A stretch of DNA of 64,000 nucleotides from Niastella yeongjuensis (GTDB taxonomy: Bacteria > Bacteroidota > Bacteroidia > Chitinophagales > Chitinophagaceae), in the NCBI RefSeq assembly GCF_900110245.1, contig NZ_FOCZ01000009.1, positions 186,001 to 250,000 on the forward strand. Direction: 5' to 3'. Every line of letters begins with the position of its first letter. Position 1 is the stretch's first letter. Positions 53,580 through 63,174 of the stretch are shown here, one piece after another. A program made the translations under genes and the position numbers. The notes under the pieces were generated by a model. The model made no database searches, was not told the origin of the DNA, and worked only from the letters and a program-made list of their open reading frames with translations.

Positions 53580-54401
53580 GTGAACGCTCAGAAATTACCA
53601 AGTATTAACAAGGTTTCCCAACCAAGCTGTTTTTACAGATCTGCGTTGGCAGTTCTGTTGTTCGGTCTCCTGATCTCATCCTGTGCCAACACGAAAAATG
53701 TTGTATATCTGAAAGACGCAAAGGATTCGGAAACCAGCATTATCGACAAACTGGAACCTGTTATTCAAAGAAATGACCTGCTTAGTATAACGGTCACCAG
53801 CCCGAATGCAACGGCCAGCCAACCGTTCAATACAACCGTAATGGTATCTACCCAGGTGGTAGGCTACACCAGCACCCAGGCAACGGGCTACCTGGTTGAT
53901 CAGGATGGCTACATAGACGTTCCTATGCTTGGCAGGATAAAAGCTGCCGGGCTTACCAAAAAGGAGCTGAAAGAAAAAATAACCAATCTTCTTATCGACA
54001 ATAAATACCTCATGCAGCCGGTGGTGTCGGTAAGGTACCTGAATTTTAAAGTAACGGTGTTGGGCGAAGTAGCCAAGCCCATGGTGATCAATGTACCCGA
54101 CGAAAAAATAAATATCCTGGAAGCCCTGGGTTTTGCCGGAGATATGACCGTATATGCCAAAAGGGATAATGTGGTACTGATACGCGAAGAAGGCGGAAAA
54201 CGTATTACGAAACGGCTTGACCTGAATTCAGATGGGGTGCTTCGCTCCCCTTATTATTACCTCAAAACAAACGACATCATTTACGTAGAGCCCAACAAAG
54301 CCAAGGTAAATGCTACAGGTAATGCCAAAACCTGGCTGCCCGCCCTGCTTAGTGCGCTTTCTTTAACTGTCGTTATTGTTGACCACGTCACAAGAAATTA
54401 A
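53580..54401 (+). CDS. Polysaccharide export lipoprotein, Wza-like (Poly_export/SLBB)
   Basis: A 273-aa outer-membrane lipoprotein (signal ending GLLISSC, lipid Cys about 35). The Poly_export domain is at about 58-150 (RNDLLSITVTSPN, TGYLVDQDGYIDVPMLGRIKAAGLTKKEL). An SLBB domain is at about 155-235 (VTVLGEVAKPMVINVPDEKINILEALGFAGD). A hydrophobic C-terminal segment (WLPALLSALSLTVVIVDH) may anchor it. It forms the periplasm-to-surface channel for the polymer. The start is GTG (53580), which gives a proper signal peptide; no upstream ATG is available. The stop is 1 bp before the Wzc-like start. Confidence 0.93.
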   Translation: MNAQKLPSINKVSQPSCFYRSALAVLLFGLLISSCANTKNVVYLKDAKDSETSIIDKLEPVIQRNDLLSITVTSPNATASQPFNTTVMVSTQVVGYTSTQATGYLVDQDGYIDVPMLGRIKAAGLTKKELKEKITNLLIDNKYLMQPVVSVRYLNFKVTVLGEVAKPMVINVPDEKINILEALGFAGDMTVYAKRDNVVLIREEGGKRITKRLDLNSDGVLRSPYYYLKTNDIIYVEPNKAKVNATGNAKTWLPALLSALSLTVVIVDHVTRN

Positions 54402-54402
54402 T

Positions 54403-56838
54403 ATGCAACCGAATATAAATACCAAAAACGAAAAGAATATCGGTTCACTAATTGTTAACTGGTATTTGCCATACTGGCCTTTATTTCTGATTCTTATTAT
54501 TGTAGGCGTGGGATCTGCCTGGGCATACCTGCACTTTATTGCAGTGCCGGTATATGAAACCAATGCCACCGTTATGGTGAAAGATGAAAAGAAGGGTGTA
54601 GATGAATCGGGCTCCATGGAAGCACTGCAAATTTATCCCACTAAAAACATAGCCGAAAATGAAATAGAGGTCATTCATTCACGAAAACTGATGGAACAAG
54701 TGATTGTGCAATTGCTGTTATACGCGCCTATCAATGAAGGGCCCGAATACAGCATGGGAAAATTTAATGAGACCTCCGCCTACGTCAGTTCTCCGGTCTC
54801 TATTGTGGCAAAGGACCCAGACGAGTTGATTGAGACCGGGGACACTGATATTGTGATGAGCGTAAATTATTATACTGATAAAGAACGGCGGGCAGCCACC
54901 AATGTATATAAAGACAAAGTAAAAGAGGTGGTCATCGAAAACAGAAAATATCCGCTTAGGGTATGGTGCAACACCCGCTGGGGCGAACTGAAGTTTATTC
55001 CCAACGACCGGCAAACAACTGCGCCCGTGGGGCCCCTGTTTTTCGAACTGAACAAACCTAAAGATGTAGCCCCCGGTATTTTGCTCAACCTGCAGGTGAA
55101 TTCACCCAATAAACTATCAACCACCATTGACCTTACCTTACGCGATCCCATCCCAAGACGGGCCGAAGACATTCTGAATAAACTGCTGATCGCTTATCAC
55201 CTTCAATCCATTGAAGAAAAGAAAGGAATGGCAGCCAATACGCTTGAGTTTATTGAAGCACGCCTGCTAAAAGTGGAAAGGGAACTGGACTCCATAGAAA
55301 GCGTGGTGCAAACCTTCAGAACTGACAAAGGAGTAGTAGATCTGGGCGAACAAAGCAAAATGTACCTCGAAAATGTGGGTGACAACGACCGGAAAATAGC
55401 CGATCTGAGTATGCAAAAGGCTGCCCTCGATGAAATGGAAAATTATGTGACCTCCAGATCGAACAAGGGCGACCTTGTACCTGCTACGCTGGGTATCACC
55501 GATCCGGTACTGAGCGATCTGATGCAGAAACTTTACAATAAAAAAGTAGAATATGAAACCCTGCTGAAGACCACTGCAGAAAATAACCCATACGCTGTTG
55601 GCGTAGCCAAAGAGATTGAACAGCTGCGGCCGTTAGTTCTGGAAAAATTAAAGAATTACCGCCTTAGTCTGGAAGCCGGTAAAAGAAACCTGGCATCCAT
55701 AAGCAGTGGTTATAACTCAGAGCTGCGCACCATTCCACAAAAAGAACGGGAACTGATGAGCATCAGCCGCGAGCAGGCGATAAAAAAAGGTATCTACAGT
55801 TACCTGCTCGAAAAACGCGAACAAACTGCGCTGGCCAGTTCAAGCGCCAACTCAGACAGCAAGATCATAGATATGGCCAGTTCTTCCATAACCCCGGTCA
55901 GTCCCAAGAAAATGCTGACCTACTTTGGGGCACTGGCTCTTTTTGGTGGTTTGGGTATCGGCATTGTATCGCTCAAGGAAATGATGAACAAGAAGATCCT
56001 GTTCAGGTCTGAAATTGAATCGCTCACCAGTGTACCGGTAATTGCGGAAATTTCAGTGAACAAGGATAAAGAGTCCCTGCTGCACAGCAACTCCAAAGTA
56101 TCAATCGTTGCCGAACAGTTCAGACACCTGCGGGCCGCTATTGGCTTGTTTGGCCGCAAAAAAGAGATCAATATAAAAAGGATCCTGATCACCTCCAGCA
56201 TTCCCAGTGAAGGCAAAACCTATATCAGTACCAACCTCGCCACCAGCCTGGCTTTGGCCGGCAACAGGGTGGTATTGGTTGACCTCGATATCAGAAAGCC
56301 CAGAACTTCCGCCATCATGGGTATAGACCAACAGGCAGGCGTGGCCGAGTTTCTTGACGGGTCAAAAACACCAGAGGAAATCATTACCAACACCGAAGTA
56401 AATAACCTGTTTGTTGTCAGCGCAGGGCGGGGTGAAGATAACTCCCGGGAACTGATCCTGAGCGGCAGGCTCGACATCCTGATCGCTTATCTCCACGACA
56501 CCTTCGATTACATTGTGCTGGATGCCTCCCCTATTGATCCGGTTTCAGATTCTTATACATTCTCCGATTTCTGTGATATTACCCTGTTTGTGATCAGGCA
56601 TAACCGCACCCCCAAAACCATGGTGCAAATACTCGACAATAACAATAAGTTCAAAGCCCTGAAAAATCCACGCATCGTGTTCAACGGTATCAGATCCAGA
56701 GGCATTCTGAAAGGCATGTATGGTTATAGTTATGGCTATGGATACGAAAACGTATATCGCGATCGCGAAAACAAAAGATCCAAATTCCAGAAGATCTTTC
56801 ATTTTCCATCCAAAAAAGATAAAAAAATTAGGGTATGA
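54403..56838 (+). CDS. Wzc-like polysaccharide co-polymerase/tyrosine kinase (BY-kinase)
   Basis: An 811-aa inner-membrane protein that controls polymer length and export through its kinase domain. The Wzz-type N-terminal region has a transmembrane helix at about 16-42 (YLPYWPLFLILIIVGVG) and a large periplasmic coiled-coil part. A second helix lies near residue 510 (YFGALALFGGLGIGIV). The kinase domain has a Walker A SSIPSEGKTYIS at about 600, a Walker A' LVDLDIRKPRT, a Walker B YIVLDASPID and a Tyr cluster at the C-terminus (YGYSYGYGYENVYRD). The internal ATG at 54403 follows the preceding stop. The stop overlaps the epimerase start by 4 bp. Confidence 0.95.
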   Translation: MQPNINTKNEKNIGSLIVNWYLPYWPLFLILIIVGVGSAWAYLHFIAVPVYETNATVMVKDEKKGVDESGSMEALQIYPTKNIAENEIEVIHSRKLMEQVIVQLLLYAPINEGPEYSMGKFNETSAYVSSPVSIVAKDPDELIETGDTDIVMSVNYYTDKERRAATNVYKDKVKEVVIENRKYPLRVWCNTRWGELKFIPNDRQTTAPVGPLFFELNKPKDVAPGILLNLQVNSPNKLSTTIDLTLRDPIPRRAEDILNKLLIAYHLQSIEEKKGMAANTLEFIEARLLKVERELDSIESVVQTFRTDKGVVDLGEQSKMYLENVGDNDRKIADLSMQKAALDEMENYVTSRSNKGDLVPATLGITDPVLSDLMQKLYNKKVEYETLLKTTAENNPYAVGVAKEIEQLRPLVLEKLKNYRLSLEAGKRNLASISSGYNSELRTIPQKERELMSISREQAIKKGIYSYLLEKREQTALASSSANSDSKIIDMASSSITPVSPKKMLTYFGALALFGGLGIGIVSLKEMMNKKILFRSEIESLTSVPVIAEISVNKDKESLLHSNSKVSIVAEQFRHLRAAIGLFGRKKEINIKRILITSSIPSEGKTYISTNLATSLALAGNRVVLVDLDIRKPRTSAIMGIDQQAGVAEFLDGSKTPEEIITNTEVNNLFVVSAGRGEDNSRELILSGRLDILIAYLHDTFDYIVLDASPIDPVSDSYTFSDFCDITLFVIRHNRTPKTMVQILDNNNKFKALKNPRIVFNGIRSRGILKGMYGYSYGYGYENVYRDRENKRSKFQKIFHFPSKKDKKIRV

Positions 56839-57911
56839 ACGTACTGATAACAGGAAGCGCCGGGTTCATTGGCTATTTTCTCACGAAGAAATTACTGGAA
56901 CGGGGAGACGAAGTAATAGGTCTTGATAACATCAATGAATATTACGATACCAGTCTAAAATATGCCCGGCTGGCTGAGAATGGCATAAACAGGAACCAGA
57001 TAGAATGGAATAAACTGGTAAGCAGCACCAGGTATAACAATTACCGTTTTATTAAACTGGGCCTGGAAGACAAACAAATGCTGATGAGTCTTTTCAGGAA
57101 GGAGAAATTCGACCTGGTAGTTCATCTGGCAGCCCAGGCAGGTGTACGGTATTCCATTAACAACCCCGATGCTTGTGTTCAATCGAACGTAGTAGGATTT
57201 CTGAATATTCTGGAAGCCTGCCGTCACCACTCCATACAACACCTGGTGTATGCCAGTTCGTCGAGTGTATATGGGTTGAATGAACAAATGCCGTTTGCCG
57301 TTGACCAAAGCATCGGCCATCCCATTTCCTTATATGCGGCCACCAAAAAATCGAATGAACTGATGGCGCATGTATACAGCTATTTGTTCAACCTCCCTAC
57401 CACCGGCTTGCGCTTTTTTACCGTGTATGGCCCCTGGGGCCGGCCAGACATGGCTTATTTCCTATTCGCCAATGCCATTATGAACGACCAGCCTATTACG
57501 GTTTACAATGGCGGGCAAATGAAGCGGGATTTCACTTACATCGATGACATAGTAGAGGGCATTGTGCGCGTGCTGGACAAACCAGCAACGCCCAATCCCG
57601 ACTGGAGTCCATTGCAAGCCGATCCCTCCAGCTCCATAGCGCCTTATCGCATTTATAATATCGGCAATGACAACCCGGTTGAGTTAATGGATTTTATTAA
57701 GGAACTAGAAAAGAATTGCGAAAAGAATGCCAAAATAGAAATGAAGACCGGTGAGCGGTGTGAAGTGCAAACAACCTGGGCAGATATAGACCAGCTTGCC
57801 ACCAACTTTCAATACAGACCCTCCACTTCCCTGCAAACAGGCATAAAAGAATTCATTACGTGGTATAAGACATTTTATGCCATTGAACACCTGGAAATGG
57901 CTCATATGTAA
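56835..57911 (+). CDS. NAD-dependent UDP-sugar 4-epimerase (UDP-glucuronate type)
   Basis: A 358-aa short-chain dehydrogenase-type epimerase. The Rossmann motif GSAGFIG is at 7-13, the ASSSSVYG segment at 140-147 and the catalytic YAATK at 167-171 (Tyr167, Lys171). The sequence LDNINEYYDTSLKYARL and the length match UDP-glucuronate 4-epimerases (CapI/LspL-like), which supply UDP-galacturonate. The 4-bp overlap with the kinase gene shows it belongs to the exopolysaccharide operon. Confidence 0.93.
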   Translation: MNVLITGSAGFIGYFLTKKLLERGDEVIGLDNINEYYDTSLKYARLAENGINRNQIEWNKLVSSTRYNNYRFIKLGLEDKQMLMSLFRKEKFDLVVHLAAQAGVRYSINNPDACVQSNVVGFLNILEACRHHSIQHLVYASSSSVYGLNEQMPFAVDQSIGHPISLYAATKKSNELMAHVYSYLFNLPTTGLRFFTVYGPWGRPDMAYFLFANAIMNDQPITVYNGGQMKRDFTYIDDIVEGIVRVLDKPATPNPDWSPLQADPSSSIAPYRIYNIGNDNPVELMDFIKELEKNCEKNAKIEMKTGERCEVQTTWADIDQLATNFQYRPSTSLQTGIKEFITWYKTFYAIEHLEMAHM

Positions 57912-57932
57912 CGACCATTAAACACTTATACC

Positions 57933-59534
57933 ATGATCACTGAACCTTTGGTAAATGAACCAGCGGAAGGTATCGTTGCCGGTAAGAAAAGTGAAGGCAA
58001 AAAAGAAAACCTGAAGCAACGTGCCTATTTGAATACGCTTTCCAGCATGCTGGATTACATAGCCAACCGGCTTACCGGTTTTTTTGTAAATCCATTTATT
58101 GTCGCCGGGCTGGGAACTTCCTTATTCGGCATCTGGCAAATGCTTGGCCAGTTAACCGGGTACATTAATATTACCGATACCCGGGCTTCACAGGTTCTTA
58201 AATGGACGGTTGCTCAAAAGAAGGATGTAGCCACTGTTGATGAATTGCGCAGTGAGGCCGGCGCCGCCTTTACCGTATTGCTGTTGGTAATGCCGGTGCT
58301 TCTGATCGGCGGCAGCATTATTTCCTGGTATGCCCCGATCATTACACACGCCGACAAAGCCCATTACACCCTGATCAGGGTTACCTGCTCGATACTGGCT
58401 TTCTCCATTATTGTTTTCAAAGCATTTGAATTGTTTGAAGCGATCCTGCGGGGCATGAACCTCTCCTTTAAACGGATGGGCTTACGCGCAGGCATCGTGA
58501 TCATAGGCGGCGGATTAAAAGTACTGGCCATTACAATGGGGTATGGGTTGGCAGCGCTGGCTGCTATTCAATTGTTCGACAACCTGCTCATAGGCATTTC
58601 CTTTTACATAGTAGTAAAAAGAAGTGTTCCCTGGTTCGGAATAAAAAGACCTACCCGCGCGAATATTTTACGGTTTGGAAAATTAAGCGCCTGGTACCTG
58701 GCCGATGCCGGTGCCAATGTAGTGAACAACAACAGCGATAAACTTTTACTGGGCATTATTACCAGTCCTGTAACCGTTACCTACTACACCCTTACCAAGT
58801 TTATTCCCATGGCATTACAGGGCATTATAAACAGGCTGATACTGGGTATTATGCCGGGTGTGGGCAAGCTGCTGGGACTGAAAGAATATGAAAAAATAAA
58901 CAGCGTTCGTAAAAAGATAAACAGCGTTACATTGCTGCTGACAACTGCTTTTGGTGCCACCGTTATTATGTTCAATCATACCTTTTTAAAAGTATGGGTT
59001 GGCAAGGAACATTTTGCAGGCCAGCTGGCGAATGTGATGATCATGATCACCATCATGCAGGACACCTTTGTAAAAAATGACGCCTGTATCATCAACGCCA
59101 CCCTCGATATTAAGAAGAAAGTTTTTCTTACCCTGATCTCGGGCGCCCTGTTTGCAGGTTTTGGTATTCTGCTGGCAAGCAAACTGGGCATTGTTGGTCT
59201 TTGCATGGCCCTGATCATAAGCCGCCTGTTCTTGTTTATAGGACAACGAAAAATACTGGCCGGCATTATGCAATCGGCAGCAAAAGCCGAGTTCATCACC
59301 AACTACCGGCCATTTGTAACCTCTTTTGTTTTACTGGGCATGGCAGTGTGGCTGGCTACCTTTACCGGCGTTGTTACACTCTATCAACTGATGTTGCTGG
59401 CACCCACGGTTTTTTTGACCACGTTAGGTACTTTTTACTTTTTGGGATTGAGCAAAACCGAACGACAGGAATTGCGGCATACGATAACCTCTATAAAGTT
59501 TCTCAAGTCTGAGAAGTCCTTCAGCAAAAACTAG
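57933..59534 (+). CDS. Wzx-like polysaccharide flippase
   Basis: A 533-aa membrane protein of the polysaccharide-flippase (MATE/MVF) superfamily with about 12-14 hydrophobic helices and a conserved opening NRLTGFFVNPFIVAGLGTSLFGIWQML (about 44-70). Further motifs are KPTRANILRFGKLSAWYLADAGANVVNN-type and LNATLDIKKKVFLTL-type stretches. It would move undecaprenyl-linked repeat units across the inner membrane. It is 21 bp from the epimerase and 17 bp from the glycosyltransferase, in operon position. Confidence 0.92.
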   Translation: MITEPLVNEPAEGIVAGKKSEGKKENLKQRAYLNTLSSMLDYIANRLTGFFVNPFIVAGLGTSLFGIWQMLGQLTGYINITDTRASQVLKWTVAQKKDVATVDELRSEAGAAFTVLLLVMPVLLIGGSIISWYAPIITHADKAHYTLIRVTCSILAFSIIVFKAFELFEAILRGMNLSFKRMGLRAGIVIIGGGLKVLAITMGYGLAALAAIQLFDNLLIGISFYIVVKRSVPWFGIKRPTRANILRFGKLSAWYLADAGANVVNNNSDKLLLGIITSPVTVTYYTLTKFIPMALQGIINRLILGIMPGVGKLLGLKEYEKINSVRKKINSVTLLLTTAFGATVIMFNHTFLKVWVGKEHFAGQLANVMIMITIMQDTFVKNDACIINATLDIKKKVFLTLISGALFAGFGILLASKLGIVGLCMALIISRLFLFIGQRKILAGIMQSAAKAEFITNYRPFVTSFVLLGMAVWLATFTGVVTLYQLMLLAPTVFLTTLGTFYFLGLSKTERQELRHTITSIKFLKSEKSFSKN

Positions 59535-59551
59535 CACCCAAAACAACGCTC

Positions 59552-60685
59552 ATGAAAATTCTTTTTGTGGCGCCCCGGTTCCATACCAACCAGGTTGAGA
59601 TCATAAAAATATTGCTGAAAAAAAAGCACGAGGTATTTTTCCATGTAGCCACTATTGGTAAAACCGAAGACCACAGCCTGGTAAAACCGGTTTGTTATAA
59701 ACAAAGTAAACTAAGCCGGTTCATTGAAAAGAAATTCGACAAAGGCCAGGCAAACAAGCGCTTTTATTTTCCGGGTTCTGGCTCTTACTGGCGGGCCATG
59801 CGGCAACTACAACCGCAGATCGTTGTGATCCGTGATCCCTACAAACTGTTTTCCCTGCTGGCAGCTTTTTTTGCCCTGCTTACAAAAGCAAAGATCATCT
59901 TCTATACGCAGGAAGACCTGCTTCGCCCCAGATCATGGAAACTGCGACTAAAACAACAATTAACTATAAAGTTTTTCAGGGCAGCCTGGATAACACCGAT
60001 CAAAAGCACCAACTCACCAGGCAATAAAGGTTGGCCGAGATACATGTATCACGTTCCCTTGCCGGTTAGTATCACTCCAGACGACGCCTGCAGAAAAGAC
60101 ATATCAACGGAAGGACCCAGGATCTTAATGATTGGCAAATACCACCAGGAAAGGAAGAAACATATGCTTTTTCTGCAGGCACTGGGGAATCTTAAAAAAA
60201 AGTACCGGTTCAAGGCAACCATGGCCGGTGAATGCGCCAACGAGGAACAACAAACCAGGTTTATGACAATTAAAGCTGCCGCACAAGACCTCGAATTGAA
60301 TGACCAGGTTGACCTGAAACAAAACGTTCCTTTTACCCAAATGGCGGACCTATATGCTTCACATGACATTTTTGTACTACCCGCCATCAATGAACCTTAT
60401 TCTATTTCGGTAAGTGAAGCCATGGGCTACGGTTTACCCGTGATCTGTACCGATACCTGCGGCACCAGGTTCAATATTTACAACGGGGTTAACGGGTTTG
60501 TGATCAAATCAAACAGCGTTGAAGAACTGACCACCTCCCTGGAAGCGCTGTTATCCAATTATAACAACCTGTACCAAATGCGGTTACAGACCCTGCAATA
60601 TGCCGGGGAAAATTTGTCGGGCGATGCATTCTATTCAACATTCGCCCAGGTTATCCGCGAACGTTTTTCAATTACCATGAACTGA
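59552..60685 (+). CDS. Glycosyltransferase family 4-like
   Basis: A 377-aa GT-B-fold glycosyltransferase. The N-terminal domain starts MKILFVAPRFHTNQVEI and the C-terminal GT4 domain has RILMIGKYHQERKKHMLFLQAL and the signature ASHDIFVLPAINEPYSISVSEAMGYGLPVICTD (about 265-305, with the EPYS-x4-EAM glutamate pair). It then has NIYNGVNGFVIKSNSVEEL. It adds a sugar to the repeat unit; donor and acceptor are not predictable. Confidence 0.93.
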   Translation: MKILFVAPRFHTNQVEIIKILLKKKHEVFFHVATIGKTEDHSLVKPVCYKQSKLSRFIEKKFDKGQANKRFYFPGSGSYWRAMRQLQPQIVVIRDPYKLFSLLAAFFALLTKAKIIFYTQEDLLRPRSWKLRLKQQLTIKFFRAAWITPIKSTNSPGNKGWPRYMYHVPLPVSITPDDACRKDISTEGPRILMIGKYHQERKKHMLFLQALGNLKKKYRFKATMAGECANEEQQTRFMTIKAAAQDLELNDQVDLKQNVPFTQMADLYASHDIFVLPAINEPYSISVSEAMGYGLPVICTDTCGTRFNIYNGVNGFVIKSNSVEELTTSLEALLSNYNNLYQMRLQTLQYAGENLSGDAFYSTFAQVIRERFSITMN

Positions 60686-60698
60686 TAAAAAGATCAAT

Positions 60699-61961
60699 AT
60701 GGACTCGTTTTTTCTGGTTGCAAAAGTGGTGTTCATCTTTGGGCTTACGGTATACCTGCTCTTCAAAAAGAGTGAGTTCTGTATCATGTATTTGCCGGTG
60801 ATCTTCTTTACCGAAAAAATTGTCAGCGACGTTTCACCTGCCTTTCTTTATTACGGAGTTGTATCGATGATCATTCTGGTATCAATGATCAGGCACAATT
60901 CGTTCTACCGGCAAAACATCTGGGCAATTCTTTTGATCTTATACTTTCTGTTGTTATTGAACAGGTCGAATGACCTGGTACTTATACGGCCATATGTTTT
61001 CTCCGTTGTCTGGTTTTTTGCCTCGGTGCCTGTTGTAGCTGCGCTTTATAAAAATTACCCGTCGGAAGTTATATATAAAGAATTGTCGCAGGCAGCGCTG
61101 TTGATCCTTATACTTTTTATCATGAATTCAATGGCAGCCACCGTGTATAAGTTTGCACCTGCCCAAATGTATGGCATCAAGTCGGGGATCTTATATGGCA
61201 ACCTGTATGCCGCTGCCTTCAACACACTGCCGTTTGCCATTTTTTTAGGGTTCAACAGGGGTATTAATGAAAGAAAACTGCTTTACCTCGGGGTAAGTAT
61301 CGTTGCCTTTTTCCTGGTGCTGCTCTCCCTGCGCCGCACCGTAATGGGTTTAAGTGCGCTGGCCATTCTTATAAACCTGATGACCATGCTAACCAGGGAA
61401 AAAGCAAAAGTGTTAATAGTGGGTTTAGTTGTTTTAGGAGCCATTGGTTATTTCGTTTACAGTCAAACCGATTTCATGGGCGAATTTAAACAACGGGTAG
61501 AACTTCGCAAACTCGATGACCGTGACCTGGCTGAAGAAAAACGGTTCCTCGAATACGATCTTTTATATACCGATATGTTTGTTTATCATGCCTACAGTCC
61601 CTGGACCGGCTACGACCTGTTCAACAGCTCCGGCAACTATGGAAATGGCATCTTAGGCGACAGAAGCCTGCATGGCGATTTAACCAACATCATTCACTCC
61701 AGTGGCCTGATAGGCGTAACCCTTTACCTGCTTATGATGGGTACGGCCTTTTTTCAATCTTTCCGCGCCTCGAGCACTTACCAGGAGAAACTGATCATTC
61801 TATTTTGCTGTGCCACATTTTTGGCCTATACCGGCAGCGGCCGGTATACCGAAGGCGCCGCATCCGTATTGCAGGTATTAGTGCTTTTGCTTCCCACGGC
61901 AAAACACGCTGCCGTACCTGATGAGCAACCTTACCTATTCAAACAACCAGAGATCGTGTAA
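60699..61961 (+). CDS. O-antigen-polymerase-like membrane protein (Wzy-like)
   Basis: A 420-aa membrane protein with about 10-12 hydrophobic helices and a large loop in the second half (about 255-345, with GYDLFNSSGNYGNGILGDRSLHGDLTN and a conserved IHSSGLIGVTLYLLMM). This matches the topology of Wzy polymerases and the O-antigen ligase superfamily. The repeated Arg and His in the loop may be catalytic. It is placed between two glycosyltransferases, as expected for a Wzx/Wzy operon. The sequence itself is weakly conserved, as usual for Wzy. Confidence 0.85.
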   Translation: MDSFFLVAKVVFIFGLTVYLLFKKSEFCIMYLPVIFFTEKIVSDVSPAFLYYGVVSMIILVSMIRHNSFYRQNIWAILLILYFLLLLNRSNDLVLIRPYVFSVVWFFASVPVVAALYKNYPSEVIYKELSQAALLILILFIMNSMAATVYKFAPAQMYGIKSGILYGNLYAAAFNTLPFAIFLGFNRGINERKLLYLGVSIVAFFLVLLSLRRTVMGLSALAILINLMTMLTREKAKVLIVGLVVLGAIGYFVYSQTDFMGEFKQRVELRKLDDRDLAEEKRFLEYDLLYTDMFVYHAYSPWTGYDLFNSSGNYGNGILGDRSLHGDLTNIIHSSGLIGVTLYLLMMGTAFFQSFRASSTYQEKLIILFCCATFLAYTGSGRYTEGAASVLQVLVLLLPTAKHAAVPDEQPYLFKQPEIV

Positions 61962-61992
61962 ACTCAAATCCTCATTCTCAAATTCAAAAGCA

Positions 61993-63147
61993 ATGGCAAG
62001 GTTCTTATTTATCGATGAGAAGATCATTAACCTAATGCAGGTGAACGAAAAACCGACAGGCGGTTCATCCGTTCAAACCTATGGCTGGATCCTGGGCCTT
62101 ATAGCAGAAGGGCAGGAAGTACAGGTTATGACCAGGATCGATAGCAAAACGGTATTGAAAGAAGAATGCAAGAACATTAAGATCGTTCCGATGTATGATT
62201 TCAACAAAGGCATCCGCTGGTTCCGCTGGATCTATTACCGGCTGCCGCATATGTATAAAAAAATTAAACGCGCCAAGCCAGATTATCTTTATTCGGGGAT
62301 TGCAGGCTGGACCACCCTGTTGCTGACAATGACCTGCCGGATACTGCATGTTAAATACATTCAGCGCATCTCCAGCGACGCACACCTCGACAAACGGTAC
62401 CGCGATACATACTCTGCCATTCAGCATTTTATATTGTATTGGGGCCTCAGGATGTCGCACCATATTTTATGCCAGAACAATTACCAGCTGTTAAAGATCA
62501 AAAAGAAGTTTCCGAACAAATCGGCCATAAAGATTTTAAATCCCCATTACTTAGACCATCAGGAGCTACCCGCCAATGAACACGCTTCAGGTTATATCGC
62601 GTGGCTTGGCTTGTACAGGTATCCCAAAAACCTTAAGCTGTTATTTCAGGTTGCCAGCCTTTTAAAAAAAGAACAGTTTTGGATTGCAGGAAAGGCCGGT
62701 TCAAACAGTGATGAAGAAACCACCACCTATCTGGAAAAACTAAAGAAGTTACCGAATGTACATTTTCCAGGTTTTTTAGAAAGAACACAGGTGCTTCCTT
62801 TTTTGGCTAAAGCAAAATTTTTATTGAATACGTCCCGGTTCGAAGGGTTCAGCAATACCTTTCTGGAATCGTGGGCGGTTGGCACACCTGTTATGTCGAC
62901 CGTTAACGTTAACCCCGATTCAATCATTTCCAATCACCAGCTTGGCATAGTGTATACCGATGTATTTGATTTGAGCAGACAACATGCTACCCTGACGAAG
63001 GAACAGTACCAGCTGATGTCTGAGAATGCCCGGCAATATGTAACCCACTATCATGGTTACAGAATAGTAACCCAGCAATTACTTACTTATCTATCGAAGA
63101 CGGATAAGCCCATCACCAGTAGTAGTTACCTTAATGCTCCTGCCTAG
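61993..63147 (+). CDS. Glycosyltransferase family 4-like
   Basis: A 384-aa GT-B-fold enzyme starting MARFLFIDEKIINLMQ. The N-terminal domain has GGSSVQTYGWILGLIAEGQEV. The C-terminal GT4 motifs are IAWLGLYRYPKNLKLLFQVASLL and KFLLNTSRFEGFSNTFLESWAVGTPVMST (about 285-315, with the Glu pair E-GF-x5-LE). An ATG at 61921 would overlap the polymerase gene by 41 bp, so the internal ATG 31 bp after its stop is preferred. Confidence 0.93.
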   Translation: MARFLFIDEKIINLMQVNEKPTGGSSVQTYGWILGLIAEGQEVQVMTRIDSKTVLKEECKNIKIVPMYDFNKGIRWFRWIYYRLPHMYKKIKRAKPDYLYSGIAGWTTLLLTMTCRILHVKYIQRISSDAHLDKRYRDTYSAIQHFILYWGLRMSHHILCQNNYQLLKIKKKFPNKSAIKILNPHYLDHQELPANEHASGYIAWLGLYRYPKNLKLLFQVASLLKKEQFWIAGKAGSNSDEETTTYLEKLKKLPNVHFPGFLERTQVLPFLAKAKFLLNTSRFEGFSNTFLESWAVGTPVMSTVNVNPDSIISNHQLGIVYTDVFDLSRQHATLTKEQYQLMSENARQYVTHYHGYRIVTQQLLTYLSKTDKPITSSSYLNAPA

Positions 63148-63174
63148 TATACTTTACAAAGAAAATTTCATTAC